Counted from the stretch's first letter, positions 1-7,865 are shown. The stretch: DNA of 59,900 bases from an uncultured Lachnospiraceae bacterium (GCA_910579805.1 CAJTWM010000020.1:1-59900); one strand, 5' to 3'. A program made the numbers and translations. The notes: generated from the letters alone by a model not told the origin.

Positions 1-2
1 TT

Positions 3-284
3 ATGAAACTTTCCCGATACGAGCAGGAAACGATTGTCAATTACAATGCAGGAGAACAGACTGCCACCCTCTACACAAGGGATAAGGCGGTTATGAGGAA
101 ACTTGACACGCTTGTTGCCGACTTCCCCGACACATACAAATTGACGGAGCAAGACAAAGTATCTAAAACCTATTCCTTTCCAAAGTCACACGTCAGCCAC
201 CGCAAGCCGAGGACGGTCAGCACAGAGCAGAGGGAACGGGCAAGGCAGATGATGATTGCAAAGAATAGGGCAAAAGAAGATTAA
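3..284 (+). CDS. small conjugative-element-type hypothetical protein
   Basis: 93-residue soluble protein. The opening KLSRYEQETI and following NYNAGEQTA and LYTRDKAVMRKL segments match, from memory, a family of small proteins carried by integrative conjugative elements of gut Firmicutes; its function is not known to me. The C-terminus is basic (RKPRTVSTEQRERARQ), which would fit nucleic acid contact, but that is inference. Only two bases precede the ATG, so its ribosome site and any earlier start lie outside the window. It sits beside fragments of other mobile-element genes, which supports a mobile origin. Confidence 0.6.
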   Translation: MKLSRYEQETIVNYNAGEQTATLYTRDKAVMRKLDTLVADFPDTYKLTEQDKVSKTYSFPKSHVSHRKPRTVSTEQRERARQMMIAKNRAKED

Positions 285-361
285 GTAAAATTTAATGGAA
301 TTGTGTATACGGTTGTGGTAAAATAACAGCGTTGAGCAATTTGACGGAGGAACATATAGGA

Positions 362-814
362 ATGGAATTTGTATATACTAATGGTGACAACTCTGATTTT
401 ATCGAACTATGTCATAGTTTAGATAATTTTCTAAACGAACTTGTTGGCGGTGAAGAAAACAGGGCGGAATATATTCCGTATAATCGACTTGACGACATTT
501 ATGATGTAATTATTGCATATGATGACGATATTCCGGTTGGAATTGCCAGTTTCAAAAAGTACGATGATGAATGTGCCGAGGTAAAACGTGTCTTTATAAA
601 GCAGAAATATAGAGGCAGAGGAATTTCAAATAAATTAATGGAATTGTTAGAGAATGCTGCAAAGGAAAAGGGATACCACTATCTAATCTTGGAATCTGGC
701 GAACCACTTGTTGTAGCAATGGCACTTTATAGAAAAATAGGGTATGAAGTCATTCCGAATTATGGCCAATATAAAGATATGCCTAATTCTATTTGCATGA
801 AAAAGGAATTGTAA
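362..814 (+). CDS. GNAT family N-acetyltransferase
   Basis: 150-residue acetyltransferase that should move an acetyl group from acetyl-CoA to an unidentified amine. The GNAT core is visible: VKRVFIKQKYRGRGISNKLME carries the Q/R-x-x-G-x-G/A pyrophosphate loop (KYRGRGIS), followed by helix LLENAAKEKGY and the late strand/helix ALYRKIGYEVIPNYG. The frame is open from a TTG at 332, but GGAGG at 346-350 sits 11 bases before ATG 362, so I start there. The gene is AT-rich compared with the core genome and lies in the accessory patch. The substrate cannot be told; aminoglycoside-type resistance is possible but unsupported. Confidence 0.8.
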   Translation: MEFVYTNGDNSDFIELCHSLDNFLNELVGGEENRAEYIPYNRLDDIYDVIIAYDDDIPVGIASFKKYDDECAEVKRVFIKQKYRGRGISNKLMELLENAAKEKGYHYLILESGEPLVVAMALYRKIGYEVIPNYGQYKDMPNSICMKKEL

Positions 815-840
815 AATTCTCATTTGTAAAGGAAATTACT

Positions 841-1040
841 ATGTCAGTCAATATAGCAGAAACATTTGAATTACTGTTTAATAAGAATAATAATGTTGCA
901 TACAAGGCATTGCAGGAATTGCAAAAACAAAGCGAAGAAACGGATTGCGTCTATCCTTATATGGACAGATTAAGCAATATGCTTGATAGTGATAATTCTT
1001 ACTTGAATAATGGATATTTTCTAAGTCACCTATTCCAACT
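841..1040 (+). pseudogene. truncated N-terminal fragment of a repeat-type (HEAT-like) protein
   Basis: Begins at ATG 841 with MSVNIAETFELLFNKNNN and runs as amphipathic helices (AYKALQELQKQSEE, YPYMDRLSNMLDSDNSY), the pattern of small HEAT-repeat or SufBD-like proteins. After about residue 55 the family-like sequence stops, and the same frame runs into DNA that encodes a different protein in another frame. I therefore read it as the 5' third of a gene fused to unrelated DNA near 1010-1049. Base composition changes sharply at the same place, from AT-rich to GC-rich. The family assignment is from recognition of the pattern only. Confidence 0.5.
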
Positions 1041-1048
1041 ATCCAACA

Positions 1049-1342
1049 GAGCTTGCCACCATGCCCGGCGACAGGTGCATCCTGCAACTGCGGGGCCTGT
1101 CACCGTTCTATTCCCAAAAGTACGATTTGAAACAGCATCCCGACTACTGATATACGGTGGAGGCGGACAAGAAGAAAAACGCCTTTTCGCTGGAGCGGCT
1201 TATCTGCCGCTGCATAAAAAAGCTCAATTCCAATGAGCAGTATACCGTGTACGAGACGGACGCGCCGGATGAAACGCCCATAGACGGGGACGAGGACATC
1301 CTCAACTATGACGATTTGGACGCCCCCGACGCCTTTGTATAG
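1049..1342 (+). pseudogene. C-terminal remnant of a VirD4-like type IV coupling protein
   Basis: Reading the frame of ATG 1061 gives ELATMPGDRCILQLRG, then LSPFYSQKYDLKQHPDY, an in-frame TGA stop at 1148-1150, then YTVEADKKNAFSLERLI and a tail ending in an acidic DDLDAPDAFV before TAG at 1340. This matches the extreme C-terminus of VirD4/TraG-type coupling proteins of gut conjugative elements, whose ATPase couples DNA to the transfer channel. The ATPase core is absent and the stop codon interrupts the remainder, so nothing functional is left. It is GC-rich relative to both sides, consistent with a separate origin from its neighbours. Confidence 0.65.
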
Positions 1343-1373
1343 CTTTGGGATATTTTGTCCCAAGGAGTCACCT

Positions 1374-1398
1374 GCCGCCGGATATGGCGGCTTTTTTT
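1374..1398 (+). terminator. rho-independent terminator after the VirD4 remnant
   Basis: GCCGCC at 1374-1379 pairs with GGCGGC at 1386-1391 across a six-base loop and is followed by seven T residues. It probably ended the original conjugative operon. Confidence 0.8.
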
Positions 1399-1695
1399 GT
1401 GCCCGGGAAAATCCCGGAGAAATGGAGGGCTACGGCTCCGACAACTCCGGTTCCAATGCTCATGTACGGTAAAGAAGCAAGCAACCGAAAACAAGAGATA
1501 GACCGCCAGCGCCACACTATTCCGAACCAAAGAAACTAAAGACCAAAAGACAAACACTGTGGAAAGGTGCATAACAGGCTATGGAATCATTCATTTCTTG
1601 ATATTTTTTTGTAAAGGAGGGCTTGAAAATTTGAGTCAAACAGGTATATTTAGGTTAAACAACCCAGTCAAACCAAAATAGTCAGAGGTGATTGT
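1399..1695. other. gene-free accessory DNA
   Basis: About 300 bases with no convincing coding sequence on either strand. A short inverted repeat (CCCGGGAAAATCCCGG) lies at about 1401-1416. The right end (1615-1695) is AT-rich and looks like the promoter and leader of the truncated regulator gene that starts at 1696. It is probably left-over intergenic DNA of a mobile element. Confidence 0.5.
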
Positions 1696-1758
1696 ATGAG
1701 TGAAAGGTTCAAGGAGCTTCCGGCAGAAAAACAGCTTTCTATTTGTCGTTACAGATAA
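1696..1758 (+). pseudogene. 5' stub of a TetR/AcrR-type regulator
   Basis: ATG at 1696, preceded by AGAGGTGATTGT, reads MSERFKELPAEKQLSI and then CRYR before a stop at 1758. The first 16 residues are the typical start of TetR regulators (M-x-E-R-F-x-x-L-P-x-E-K), which normally continue into the helix-turn-helix. Here the homology breaks at about 1740, where the sequence enters the 3' end of the reverse-strand HAD gene. It is a deletion or recombination scar. Confidence 0.5.
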
Positions 1759-2423
1759 TTAAATAGTTCGTTAATATGCTTAATATGATAATCTGCAAAT
1801 TGAATGATAGATTTTCTCTGTTCAGCATTTTTCGTTTCAAGCATTTCAGAAAAGACGGTACTCATTCCTGCTTTCTTCGCACCACATAATTCATTTGAGC
1901 CACCATCTCCAACAAACAGACATTGCTCCGGGAATACATTCAAACGTTGCATTGCTAACTCATAAATTTGCCTGTCAGGTTTTAATAATCCTACATTGCA
2001 CGAAAAGATAGAATCATCAAAATACCTGTATAATGGTGATTGGTTCCAATACTTACAATCAATGCAATCCGCATTACTGATTAGCCCCAATTTGATATCC
2101 TTTAATTTTAATTTTTGTAAAGTATCCAGTACTTCTTTCGATATCATTTTTAGAGCATTTTTCATTCTCTGTTCACGGGCAAATAAAACCTGCTCTTTTT
2201 GAACAGCGCTAACTTTAAACGGCATAAGAGATATTATCTTATCTATAATTTCTATTTCAGTTTTTACGAAACCCAAAGCTCTTTCGTGATACAGTATATC
2301 GTTCTCAGCGTATTGTTCCCACTCGCTGACAGACAAGTTTAAAATATCGTATTCATTGTTTGTTTTTTCATATGCAGGAACGATCAAAGTGAAAAATAAA
2401 TCAAAATATATTGCCTTTATCAT
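1749..2423 (-). CDS. HAD-superfamily hydrolase
   Basis: 224-residue haloacid-dehalogenase-fold phosphatase. Motif I would be IKAIYFDLFFTLIVP: the first Asp (FD) is present, but the usual second Asp of DxD is replaced (DLF). Motif II is LGLISNAD, the motif III lysine is in LLKPDRQIYELA, and motif IV is CLFVGDGGSNELCGAKKAG. The loss of the DxD acid/base residue needs checking; it would lower phosphatase activity. The frame is open from TTG 2444, but GGAGA lies five bases before ATG 2423, which decides the start. AT-rich, like the NUDIX gene to its right; the two may be one acquired unit. The substrate is unknown. Confidence 0.8.
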   Translation of the reverse strand: MIKAIYFDLFFTLIVPAYEKTNNEYDILNLSVSEWEQYAENDILYHERALGFVKTEIEIIDKIISLMPFKVSAVQKEQVLFAREQRMKNALKMISKEVLDTLQKLKLKDIKLGLISNADCIDCKYWNQSPLYRYFDDSIFSCNVGLLKPDRQIYELAMQRLNVFPEQCLFVGDGGSNELCGAKKAGMSTVFSEMLETKNAEQRKSIIQFADYHIKHINELFNYL

Positions 2424-2514
2424 TTCTTCTCCTATAACTTCCAATCTATATATTTGATTACAAAATCTTTTTCTGCCATTTACAATGTATATTTATAAGT
2501 CATTTCCCATTGGG

Positions 2515-2988
2515 TCATAATTCCGAAAAGGGAGTAAAATAATCAGTTAAAATTGGTATGTGCGTTTCCACTATTTTTATTTCTTTCAATTCTTCCTTTG
2601 AAAAAAATTTAAGTTCAATTGACTCTTCACTACATTTTAAATCGGGCATTTTTTTAAGAGTAGTTGTGTATAAAGCCATGATAGACCTGATAACATTACC
2701 ATCTGGGTATGCAATAATGATAGAGGGGTCATCATATAATTTACAAAATTTAATATCTTCATCAGATAATATAATTCCCGTTTCTTCAAAAGTCTCTCTT
2801 TTCACACATTCCAATAAAGTTTCATTGAGTAATAATCCACCACCAATGAAGGCCCATCTGTTACTGTCTTTTCGTGACTCAAGCAATACTTTGCCATTAT
2901 AATTAATTAGGATGGTGGAACCTATATGATTTGGTTTGTTTGGTGCAGGTGCATTTAACTGTTTATAATAAAAAGCCGCTTTTCCCAT
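2515..2988 (-). CDS. NUDIX hydrolase
   Basis: 157-residue hydrolase of nucleoside-diphosphate-linked substrates. The full Nudix box G-x5-E-x7-R-E-x2-E-E-x-G is present as GGLLLNE, TLLECVK, then RETFEETGI. It follows a strand GSTILINYNGKVLLESRKDSNRWAFIGG typical of the fold. An in-frame ATG lies upstream at 3003, but GGAG nine bases before ATG 2988 supports the shorter form starting MGKAAFYYKQ. Strongly AT-rich compared with the genes after the tRNA, so probably acquired. The exact substrate cannot be deduced from the box. Confidence 0.85.
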   Translation of the reverse strand: MGKAAFYYKQLNAPAPNKPNHIGSTILINYNGKVLLESRKDSNRWAFIGGGLLLNETLLECVKRETFEETGIILSDEDIKFCKLYDDPSIIIAYPDGNVIRSIMALYTTTLKKMPDLKCSEESIELKFFSKEELKEIKIVETHIPILTDYFTPFSEL

Positions 2989-3256
2989 TGTAATCATCTC
3001 CATGACACGATATTTGTCGATTTGAGTATAGCATACTGTTAAAAGTAATGCAATTTCATGGCATACAGATTATTTTGGGCGATTATTTTGGGTTATGAAG
3101 GGATGAAATTTAAATAAAATCAAATGAAATATGAAACGTATGATGTTAATGAAAATGTGTTGAAAGCTGCACGTCAAATTATCGATATGGGTGTGCTCAC
3201 AAAGAAGAGTTTTGATGATTGTCAACATATATCCTCATAATATAATTTGAAGATCC
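2989..3256. other. intergenic, AT-rich, with one doubtful short reading frame
   Basis: Between the NUDIX gene and the tRNA-Leu terminator. A 38-codon frame from ATG 3124 to TAA 3240 on the plus strand reads MKYETYDVNENVLKAARQ and so on. It has no ribosome binding site and I recognise no family. It could be the tail end of a lost mobile-element gene, but I do not call it as a gene. Confidence 0.3.
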
Positions 3257-3259
3257 AAT

Positions 3260-3291
3260 AAAAAAAGAAACCCCATCATTCCAAGGTTTCC
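3260..3291 (-). terminator. terminator of the tRNA-Leu gene
   Basis: On the minus strand GAAACC (3290-3285) pairs with GGGTTTC (3273-3267) and is followed by a run of T (complement of 3261-3266), starting ten bases beyond the tRNA 3' end. Confidence 0.75.
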
Positions 3292-3300
3292 TTTTCTCAC

Positions 3301-3384
3301 TGCGGGAGATGGGACTTGAACCCACACGTCTATACAGACACAAGATCCTTAGTCTTGCCTGTCTGCCAATTCCAGCACTCCCGC
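3301..3384 (-). tRNA. tRNA-Leu (anticodon AAG)
   Basis: 84-nucleotide class II tRNA. The acceptor stem GCGGGAG pairs with CTCCCGC before discriminator A. The D arm contains TGGAATTGGCAGAC, and the anticodon stem CAAGA/TCTTG encloses loop CTAAGGA, giving anticodon AAG. A long variable arm (TGTCTGTATAGACG) marks it as Leu, and the T arm is GTGGGTTCAAGTCCCAT. The terminal CCA is not encoded. The accessory patch 1-3300 lies immediately beyond its 3' end, the usual place for phage and ICE integration. Confidence 0.95.
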
Positions 3385-3446
3385 ATATCGCACAGTACCT
3401 TTATGTACCTTCCCCATATCATGAAGAAATCGCGACTGCAAAAAAG

Positions 3447-3475
3447 ATAATAGCATTTCATAAGATCAAAGTCAA
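3447..3475 (-). promoter_or_regulatory. sigma-A promoter of tRNA-Leu
   Basis: Minus strand TTGACT (3475-3470), 17-base spacer, TATTAT (3452-3447). The expected transcript start is about 55 bases upstream of the mature tRNA 5' end. Confidence 0.6.
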
Positions 3476-3678
3476 TATATTTTTTAAATTTTTTTAGATT
3501 TTTTTAGATTTTTTATTTTTTTTACAGTTCTGTAAATGCGGCCGTTAACGACGCCGGCAATACCGGACTGCCGCAGGGCCGGAAACAGGCATGATTTCTG
3601 ATCCTTCATCGCGTTAGAACTGAGGGCAGGACAGCCCTTGGCGGGCGTACTTGAACCTTTGGCCATGTCTGCGGCGCC
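3476..3678. other. intergenic between tRNA-Leu promoter and asparaginase
   Basis: Contains a very A/T-rich tract at about 3480-3530 and a small hairpin TTTACAG/CTGTAAA at about 3528-3543. A 60-codon minus-strand frame (3666-3484) directly after the asparaginase gene has no ribosome site and low-complexity ends (KKIKNLKKSKKI), so I do not call it. Confidence 0.4.
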
Positions 3679-4677
3679 TTACACCGCCAAAATGTCGCGG
3701 GCCACAGGCGTATAGAAAAGTTCCGCTACCTGCGTCCGGTCGGCGGTCTGGCCCAAGATCCACATCAACTTTGCCACAACTGCTTCGGTGGTCATATCGT
3801 AAGCCTCCAGTATGGGGAGGTTTTGTTTGATGCTGCTGCCCACATGGTACACGGACAAGTCGCTGCCTTCGTTCTCTACCTGCGTGGTCATGACTACTGT
3901 TTTACCGGCTGCCAGCCCTCTTTTTACGGTTTCATAATAATCTCCGGCATGATAAGAGGGAAGGCCGCCTACGCCGAAACTTTCGATGATCAGCGCATTG
4001 TTCTGGCTGAGGAGATATTCGGCCACGCCGCAGCCGATTCCGGGGACCAGTTTGAGCAAAGCTACCTTAGGATCGACAGTGTCGTAAAACCGGACCGGGG
4101 AAGGAACTTCCCAGTGGATATAGCGAATGATCCTGCCGTCCCTGACCAGTCCCAAAAGAGGGTAGTTGATGCTTGAGAATGCTTCAAAGCTTTTGCTGCG
4201 TGTTTTTCTGGCTCTGGTTCCCATAATGATCTTGCTGTTGAAGACCAGCATGACTCCGGGCAGATTTGATGAAGCCACGGTAAAAGCGTCCCGGAGGTTT
4301 TGTTTGCTGTCCGTAGTTTCAAAGCCGATCGGCTTTTGGGCGCCGGTGAGTATGATCGGTTTAGGGCTGTTTTGGACCAGATAACTTAAGGCGGCAGCAG
4401 TATAGGCCATAGTATCCGTACCATGGCTGATCACAAAACCGTCGTATTCATAAAACCGTTCCTGAATGGCGGATGCGATCCGCACCCAGTGTCCGGGCTG
4501 GATATTCGTGCTGTCCAAACTAAAGAGCTGGATACATTCCGCTTCGCAGATATCGAAGATGTCGGGAATATAGCGCAGTAACTGTTTGCTGGTAAGCTCC
4601 GGTTCCAAACCGTTTTCCCCCATTTCTGAGGCGATCGTGCCGCCGGTGCCGATGAGAAGTATCCGTTTTTTCTTCAT
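3679..4677 (-). CDS. ansA: type I L-asparaginase
   Basis: 332-residue cytoplasmic asparaginase that hydrolyses L-asparagine to aspartate and ammonia. The N-terminal signature LLIGTGGTIAS carries the nucleophile Thr14, and the second catalytic signature is ISHGTDTMAYTA with Thr87-Asp88. The absence of a signal peptide and the length fit the cytoplasmic AnsA type, not the secreted AnsB. An AGGCGG ribosome site lies just before the ATG. It is transcribed alone, divergently from the FIST gene, with its own promoter at 4779-4807. Confidence 0.92.
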   Translation of the reverse strand: MKKKRILLIGTGGTIASEMGENGLEPELTSKQLLRYIPDIFDICEAECIQLFSLDSTNIQPGHWVRIASAIQERFYEYDGFVISHGTDTMAYTAAALSYLVQNSPKPIILTGAQKPIGFETTDSKQNLRDAFTVASSNLPGVMLVFNSKIIMGTRARKTRSKSFEAFSSINYPLLGLVRDGRIIRYIHWEVPSPVRFYDTVDPKVALLKLVPGIGCGVAEYLLSQNNALIIESFGVGGLPSYHAGDYYETVKRGLAAGKTVVMTTQVENEGSDLSVYHVGSSIKQNLPILEAYDMTTEAVVAKLMWILGQTADRTQVAELFYTPVARDILAV

Positions 4678-4778
4678 TTTTGTAATCCGCCTTTCTGCGC
4701 CGCTTTATTGCACAGGCCCGTAAGCCTGCTATAATTAAAAATGCTCTTTTGCAATTTTTTGCCGGTTGAAATGCTTTG

Positions 4779-4807
4779 ATTATACCCGTTTGCCAAAAGA
4801 AATGCAA
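4779..4807 (-). promoter_or_regulatory. promoter of ansA
   Basis: Minus strand TTGCAT (4807-4802), 17-base spacer, TATAAT (4784-4779), about 100 bases upstream of the ansA start. Confidence 0.6.
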
Positions 4808-4857
4808 TGAAAAACGCAGCTGTAAAATACCTGCCGGCAACATATGCATAATAATCA

Positions 4858-4887
4858 TTGACCGCCTGTCTTTTTATGAAGTATAAT
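4858..4887 (+). promoter_or_regulatory. promoter of the FIST-chemoreceptor pair
   Basis: TTGACC at 4858-4863, 18-base spacer, TATAAT at 4882-4887; the next gene starts at 4940. Confidence 0.7.
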
Positions 4888-4939
4888 AGTGCTTGATTAC
4901 ATAAACTAAAGTTCGTGATAAGGAAGAGAGGGAAACGTT

Positions 4940-5995
4940 TTGAGACAATTTTTTGGTATGAGCCAAAGCGGAGATCTGCAGGAGGCAGTCAGGGGATTGA
5001 ACCATCCGCAGCTGATCATGCTGTTATCCAACAGTGATCAATTTGAAGCGCATGTAAAAAAGTTGGAGGAGCTTTATCCTAAAGTTCCGAGCATCGGATG
5101 TATCGGCATGAGCTACGATACAAGAGTAGTGGAAAAGGGCGTGGGAGTCGTAGCTTTTTACGACGGCGTCAGTGCGACGGCAAATGTGCTGGAGGAAGTA
5201 TCCACCATGCCGGTCAAATATATTGAGCGGCTGGAACAGGACGTACATAAGATCGATGCCTTCAGCGATAATACCATATGCATTGATTTTTGTTCCGGCA
5301 ACGATGCCTGTGCGCTGACTACGATATATAGTCTGTTAAAAGGAAAAAATATTTCGCTCGTAGGCGGTACGGGCGATGCGGGAAAGGTTTCTGCAAACGG
5401 CAGGATCTATGAAGACGCGGTAGCCTATGCGCTTGTCAAAAACGAGCACGGCAAGGTAAAGGCTTATAAAGAAAATATCTATCATCAAATGGGCAATTAC
5501 CGTTTTATAGCCTCTAAAACGGACAAGGCGAACTATATCATGGGACAGTTGAACGGGATGCCCGCTAAACAGGTCTATCAGGAGATCCTCCAAATTTCGG
5601 AGCAGGAGATACAGACCCAGACATTTAAAAATCCTTTCGGAAGGTTATGCGGAGATGAGACCTGTATCATATCCATTAAAGAAGTGAGTGGGAACGCCCT
5701 GATCTGTTTCAGGCAGGTCAATGATTCGGATGTGCTGATCATGCTGGAACTGGGAGACTATAAACAGATCGTAAAAGATACGATCCGCGCCATCAAAAAT
5801 GATTTTCCTAAGATTTCAGCGGTATTTTCCGTCAATTGCCTGTTCCGTTATCTGTTGTTCAGTGATAATAACTATATGGACGAATACCTGCAGGAGATGA
5901 GCGCGCTTGGCAATCATGTCGGTCTGGTCGGATATGGCGAACATTATAACAACCAATTTGTAAACCAGTCCATGACATGCGTCGTATTTGAATAA
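4940..5995 (+). CDS. FIST-domain sensor protein
   Basis: 351-residue soluble protein with the FIST N-terminal and C-terminal sensory domains. Visible signs are the N-terminal part with YPKVPSIGCIGMS, a central SLVGGTGDAGK glycine loop, ICFRQVNDSDVLIMLELGD, and a C-terminal half ending FSVNCLFRYLLF and GNHVGLVGYGEHYNN, as in FIST proteins (small-ligand sensors, proposed to bind amino acids). TTG 4940 is chosen because GAGAGGG lies about seven bases upstream; ATG 4958 is a weaker alternative. It is followed after about 50 bases by a chemoreceptor signalling protein, so the two probably form a two-part receptor in which FIST senses and the MCP signals. Confidence 0.85.
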   Translation: MRQFFGMSQSGDLQEAVRGLNHPQLIMLLSNSDQFEAHVKKLEELYPKVPSIGCIGMSYDTRVVEKGVGVVAFYDGVSATANVLEEVSTMPVKYIERLEQDVHKIDAFSDNTICIDFCSGNDACALTTIYSLLKGKNISLVGGTGDAGKVSANGRIYEDAVAYALVKNEHGKVKAYKENIYHQMGNYRFIASKTDKANYIMGQLNGMPAKQVYQEILQISEQEIQTQTFKNPFGRLCGDETCIISIKEVSGNALICFRQVNDSDVLIMLELGDYKQIVKDTIRAIKNDFPKISAVFSVNCLFRYLLFSDNNYMDEYLQEMSALGNHVGLVGYGEHYNNQFVNQSMTCVVFE

Positions 5996-6018
5996 AAAGA
6001 GGGTTGAATAAAATAGAT

Positions 6019-6042
6019 GCCTGCTTTAGCGGGCAGGGAGGT
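6019..6042 (+). repeat. stem-loop repeat (copy 1), carries the ribosome site of the chemoreceptor
   Basis: GCCTGCT pairs with AGCGGGC around TT and runs into AGGGAGGT, which serves the ATG at 6049. Related to the copies at 20672 and 56679. Confidence 0.5.
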
Positions 6043-6048
6043 ATAGAA

Positions 6049-6966
6049 ATGAAATTAAAGAAAAATTCCCGCAGCAAAGCGAAGAGCCTGTATCCGGTAG
6101 TGTATGTTACGGAAAGCCTGAAGGATTACCAGCAGGCGCTTGTGCAAAGCGAAGTGGAGTCCCTTTATGAATTGAGCATGGTGAGCCAGTCCTTTGGAAA
6201 CGTGTTGAAAGATTCTGAAAATTTCAGGGAAACATTACAGGGATTTGAAGAGACTTTTTCCAATATCAATGCAGTATCGGGACAGTTTGCATCTGTGAAG
6301 GAAGACATTTCCCAGTCTGTTATCCAGGCGCAGACGGAGGTAGAAGAGTTAAGAAGCAGTTCTGCAACGGTGGAGACTTATTTTGAAGAAATGAAGACTA
6401 CCTTTGAAGCTTTTGAGATGTCTCTTAAAGAGATCAAAGGATGTATGAACAAGATCGTATCTATTGCGGACCAGACGAATATCCTATCTCTCAACGCCTC
6501 CATAGAAGCGGCAAGAGCGGGAGAACAGGGGAAAGGTTTCGCCGTAGTTGCGGAAGAGGTAAAGAGCCTTGCCGAAGAGATCAAGAATCTGGTAGCAGCA
6601 GTGGATGTAAGTATCGGCGACGTGGAGCAGGGAGCGGATCAACTGAGCGCCAGCATCCAGACCTCTCATGAGGCGTTAGAACAGAGCCTGTCCAAAGTAG
6701 ACGATACCTACGAAGTGTTTGACAATATCACGCAGGCGGCAAACGGCGCGACCGAAGTGCAGACGCAGATCTATCAGGTTATCGATAGTTCAAAGACCGA
6801 ACTTCAGACATTGAATAGTTTTTTTGAGATCATGAAAAAACGGTATCAGGAAGTGGTACAGCATATCAATCGTGCCAGCAACATGGGAACGACAAAGAGC
6901 GCCATGTTTGAAGACGTGGATAATATGCTGTCCCAGATCCCGGCAATCATTAAGGATTATAATTAA
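6049..6966 (+). CDS. cytoplasmic methyl-accepting chemotaxis protein
   Basis: 305-residue chemoreceptor signalling protein with no membrane segment. The N-terminal 20 residues are basic (KLKKNSRSKAKS), followed by long coiled-coil helices. The conserved hairpin tip is at about residues 135-180: IVSIADQTNILSLNAS, IEAARAGEQGKGFAVVAEEV, KSLAEE. It has no recognisable sensor domain of its own, so input presumably comes from the FIST protein encoded upstream. The frame is open from 6004, but AGGGAGGT six bases before ATG 6049 decides the start. It probably acts on CheA/CheW in the cytoplasm; no che genes are in the window. Confidence 0.9.
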   Translation: MKLKKNSRSKAKSLYPVVYVTESLKDYQQALVQSEVESLYELSMVSQSFGNVLKDSENFRETLQGFEETFSNINAVSGQFASVKEDISQSVIQAQTEVEELRSSSATVETYFEEMKTTFEAFEMSLKEIKGCMNKIVSIADQTNILSLNASIEAARAGEQGKGFAVVAEEVKSLAEEIKNLVAAVDVSIGDVEQGADQLSASIQTSHEALEQSLSKVDDTYEVFDNITQAANGATEVQTQIYQVIDSSKTELQTLNSFFEIMKKRYQEVVQHINRASNMGTTKSAMFEDVDNMLSQIPAIIKDYN

Positions 6967-7013
6967 GCTCTGCATGGTTATCAAGGTAAGTGTTAAGGAT
7001 GATTTTTATCGAC

Positions 7014-7052
7014 AACGGCAGCAGCCAGAGGGACGGACTGTTGCCGTTATTT
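7014..7052. terminator. terminator between convergent genes
   Basis: AACGGCAGCAG (7014-7024) pairs with CTGTTGCCGTT (7038-7048) with one mismatch, then TATTTA. It lies between the ends of the chemoreceptor and the DUF6320 gene. Confidence 0.5.
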
Positions 7053-7099
7053 AGGAAAGGCATTTTCAAAAGATCTGAAAAAAAGCGGTACGGTTATCG

Positions 7100-7804
7100 T
7101 TAAAAATGCAGCCTTCTGCGTACCGCGTCCCGGAATCTTCTCTTGGAGAGGATCGTGATCAAAGCGATTTCTATGATGACGCATACTGTCAGTACAATGG
7201 CGGACCAGGAGAGCGCCGGATCGTTTCCCACAAAACGATTGATCAAAAGTTCGATACTTACACAAAGAATGGCTACGCCGCCAAACAGATAGACCGCGCT
7301 CGGAAGGAAAGTATGAGCTACTTTTTTTTCTAAAAGAGTAAATATTTCCGCTATGCAGAGGATAACGACGACGATGGGAAGGGCCAGAGAAAAAAACCAC
7401 CGGTCCGAATGGGTCACATAAGTGATCATATAAAGATAGACCGCAATAGAGGCGCCGTCAGCGAGCAGGGAGACATAGATGGGAAACTTGGTATACACGA
7501 TCGCCGGAAAAGCGGCCACCCATATGATGATACAGATTCCGATCACAAGCAGCGACCACATACTCTGGTTAAAAACCAAAAAATTTAAAAGACCGCAGGT
7601 CGCCGCGGTTGCACCGCATACAACGGACAAAAGGATAGCCCAGTCTTTTCTTTTTACGACCTCAACCTGTCCCATTTCTTCAGGATAAGGAGAGACTTTT
7701 TTTACATAAGGCAGTTCGTTCGGATTGATGACGGGGGTATTGCAGAGGGGGCAGGAAGTTAAAGAAGATTCCAGTTCTACTCCGCAGTTTACACAATAAG
7801 ACAT
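7100..7804 (-). CDS. DUF6320-type zinc-ribbon membrane protein
   Basis: 234 residues. An N-terminal zinc ribbon with Cys4, Cys7, Cys18 and Cys21 (YCVNCG and SCPLCNTP) is followed by about six hydrophobic segments (WAILLSVVCGATAATCGLLNFL, WSLLVIGICIIIWVAAFPAIVY, YVSLLADGASIAVYLYMI, FFSLALPIVVVILCIAEIF, LFGGVAILCVSIELLI, AIVLTVCVIIEIALITIL, each approximate) and a basic C-terminus. This architecture fits the DUF6320 family, of unknown function. It lies 61 bases downstream of the acyltransferase-like gene on the same strand, a pairing I recall as common in Lachnospiraceae, so the two probably work together, perhaps on lipid or alcohol acylation at the membrane (inference). Confidence 0.8.
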   Translation of the reverse strand: MSYCVNCGVELESSLTSCPLCNTPVINPNELPYVKKVSPYPEEMGQVEVVKRKDWAILLSVVCGATAATCGLLNFLVFNQSMWSLLVIGICIIIWVAAFPAIVYTKFPIYVSLLADGASIAVYLYMITYVTHSDRWFFSLALPIVVVILCIAEIFTLLEKKVAHTFLPSAVYLFGGVAILCVSIELLINRFVGNDPALSWSAIVLTVCVIIEIALITILSKRRFRDAVRRRLHF

Positions 7805-7865
7805 ATTTTTTTCCTCTTTTCTATGTGGATTAGCTTAATATGAAATAGAAAATTTCACTGACCGG

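Noticed and set aside
3484..3666. 60-codon minus-strand frame after ansA
   Set aside because: No ribosome site, low-complexity Lys/Ile end from an A/T tract, and no family resemblance.
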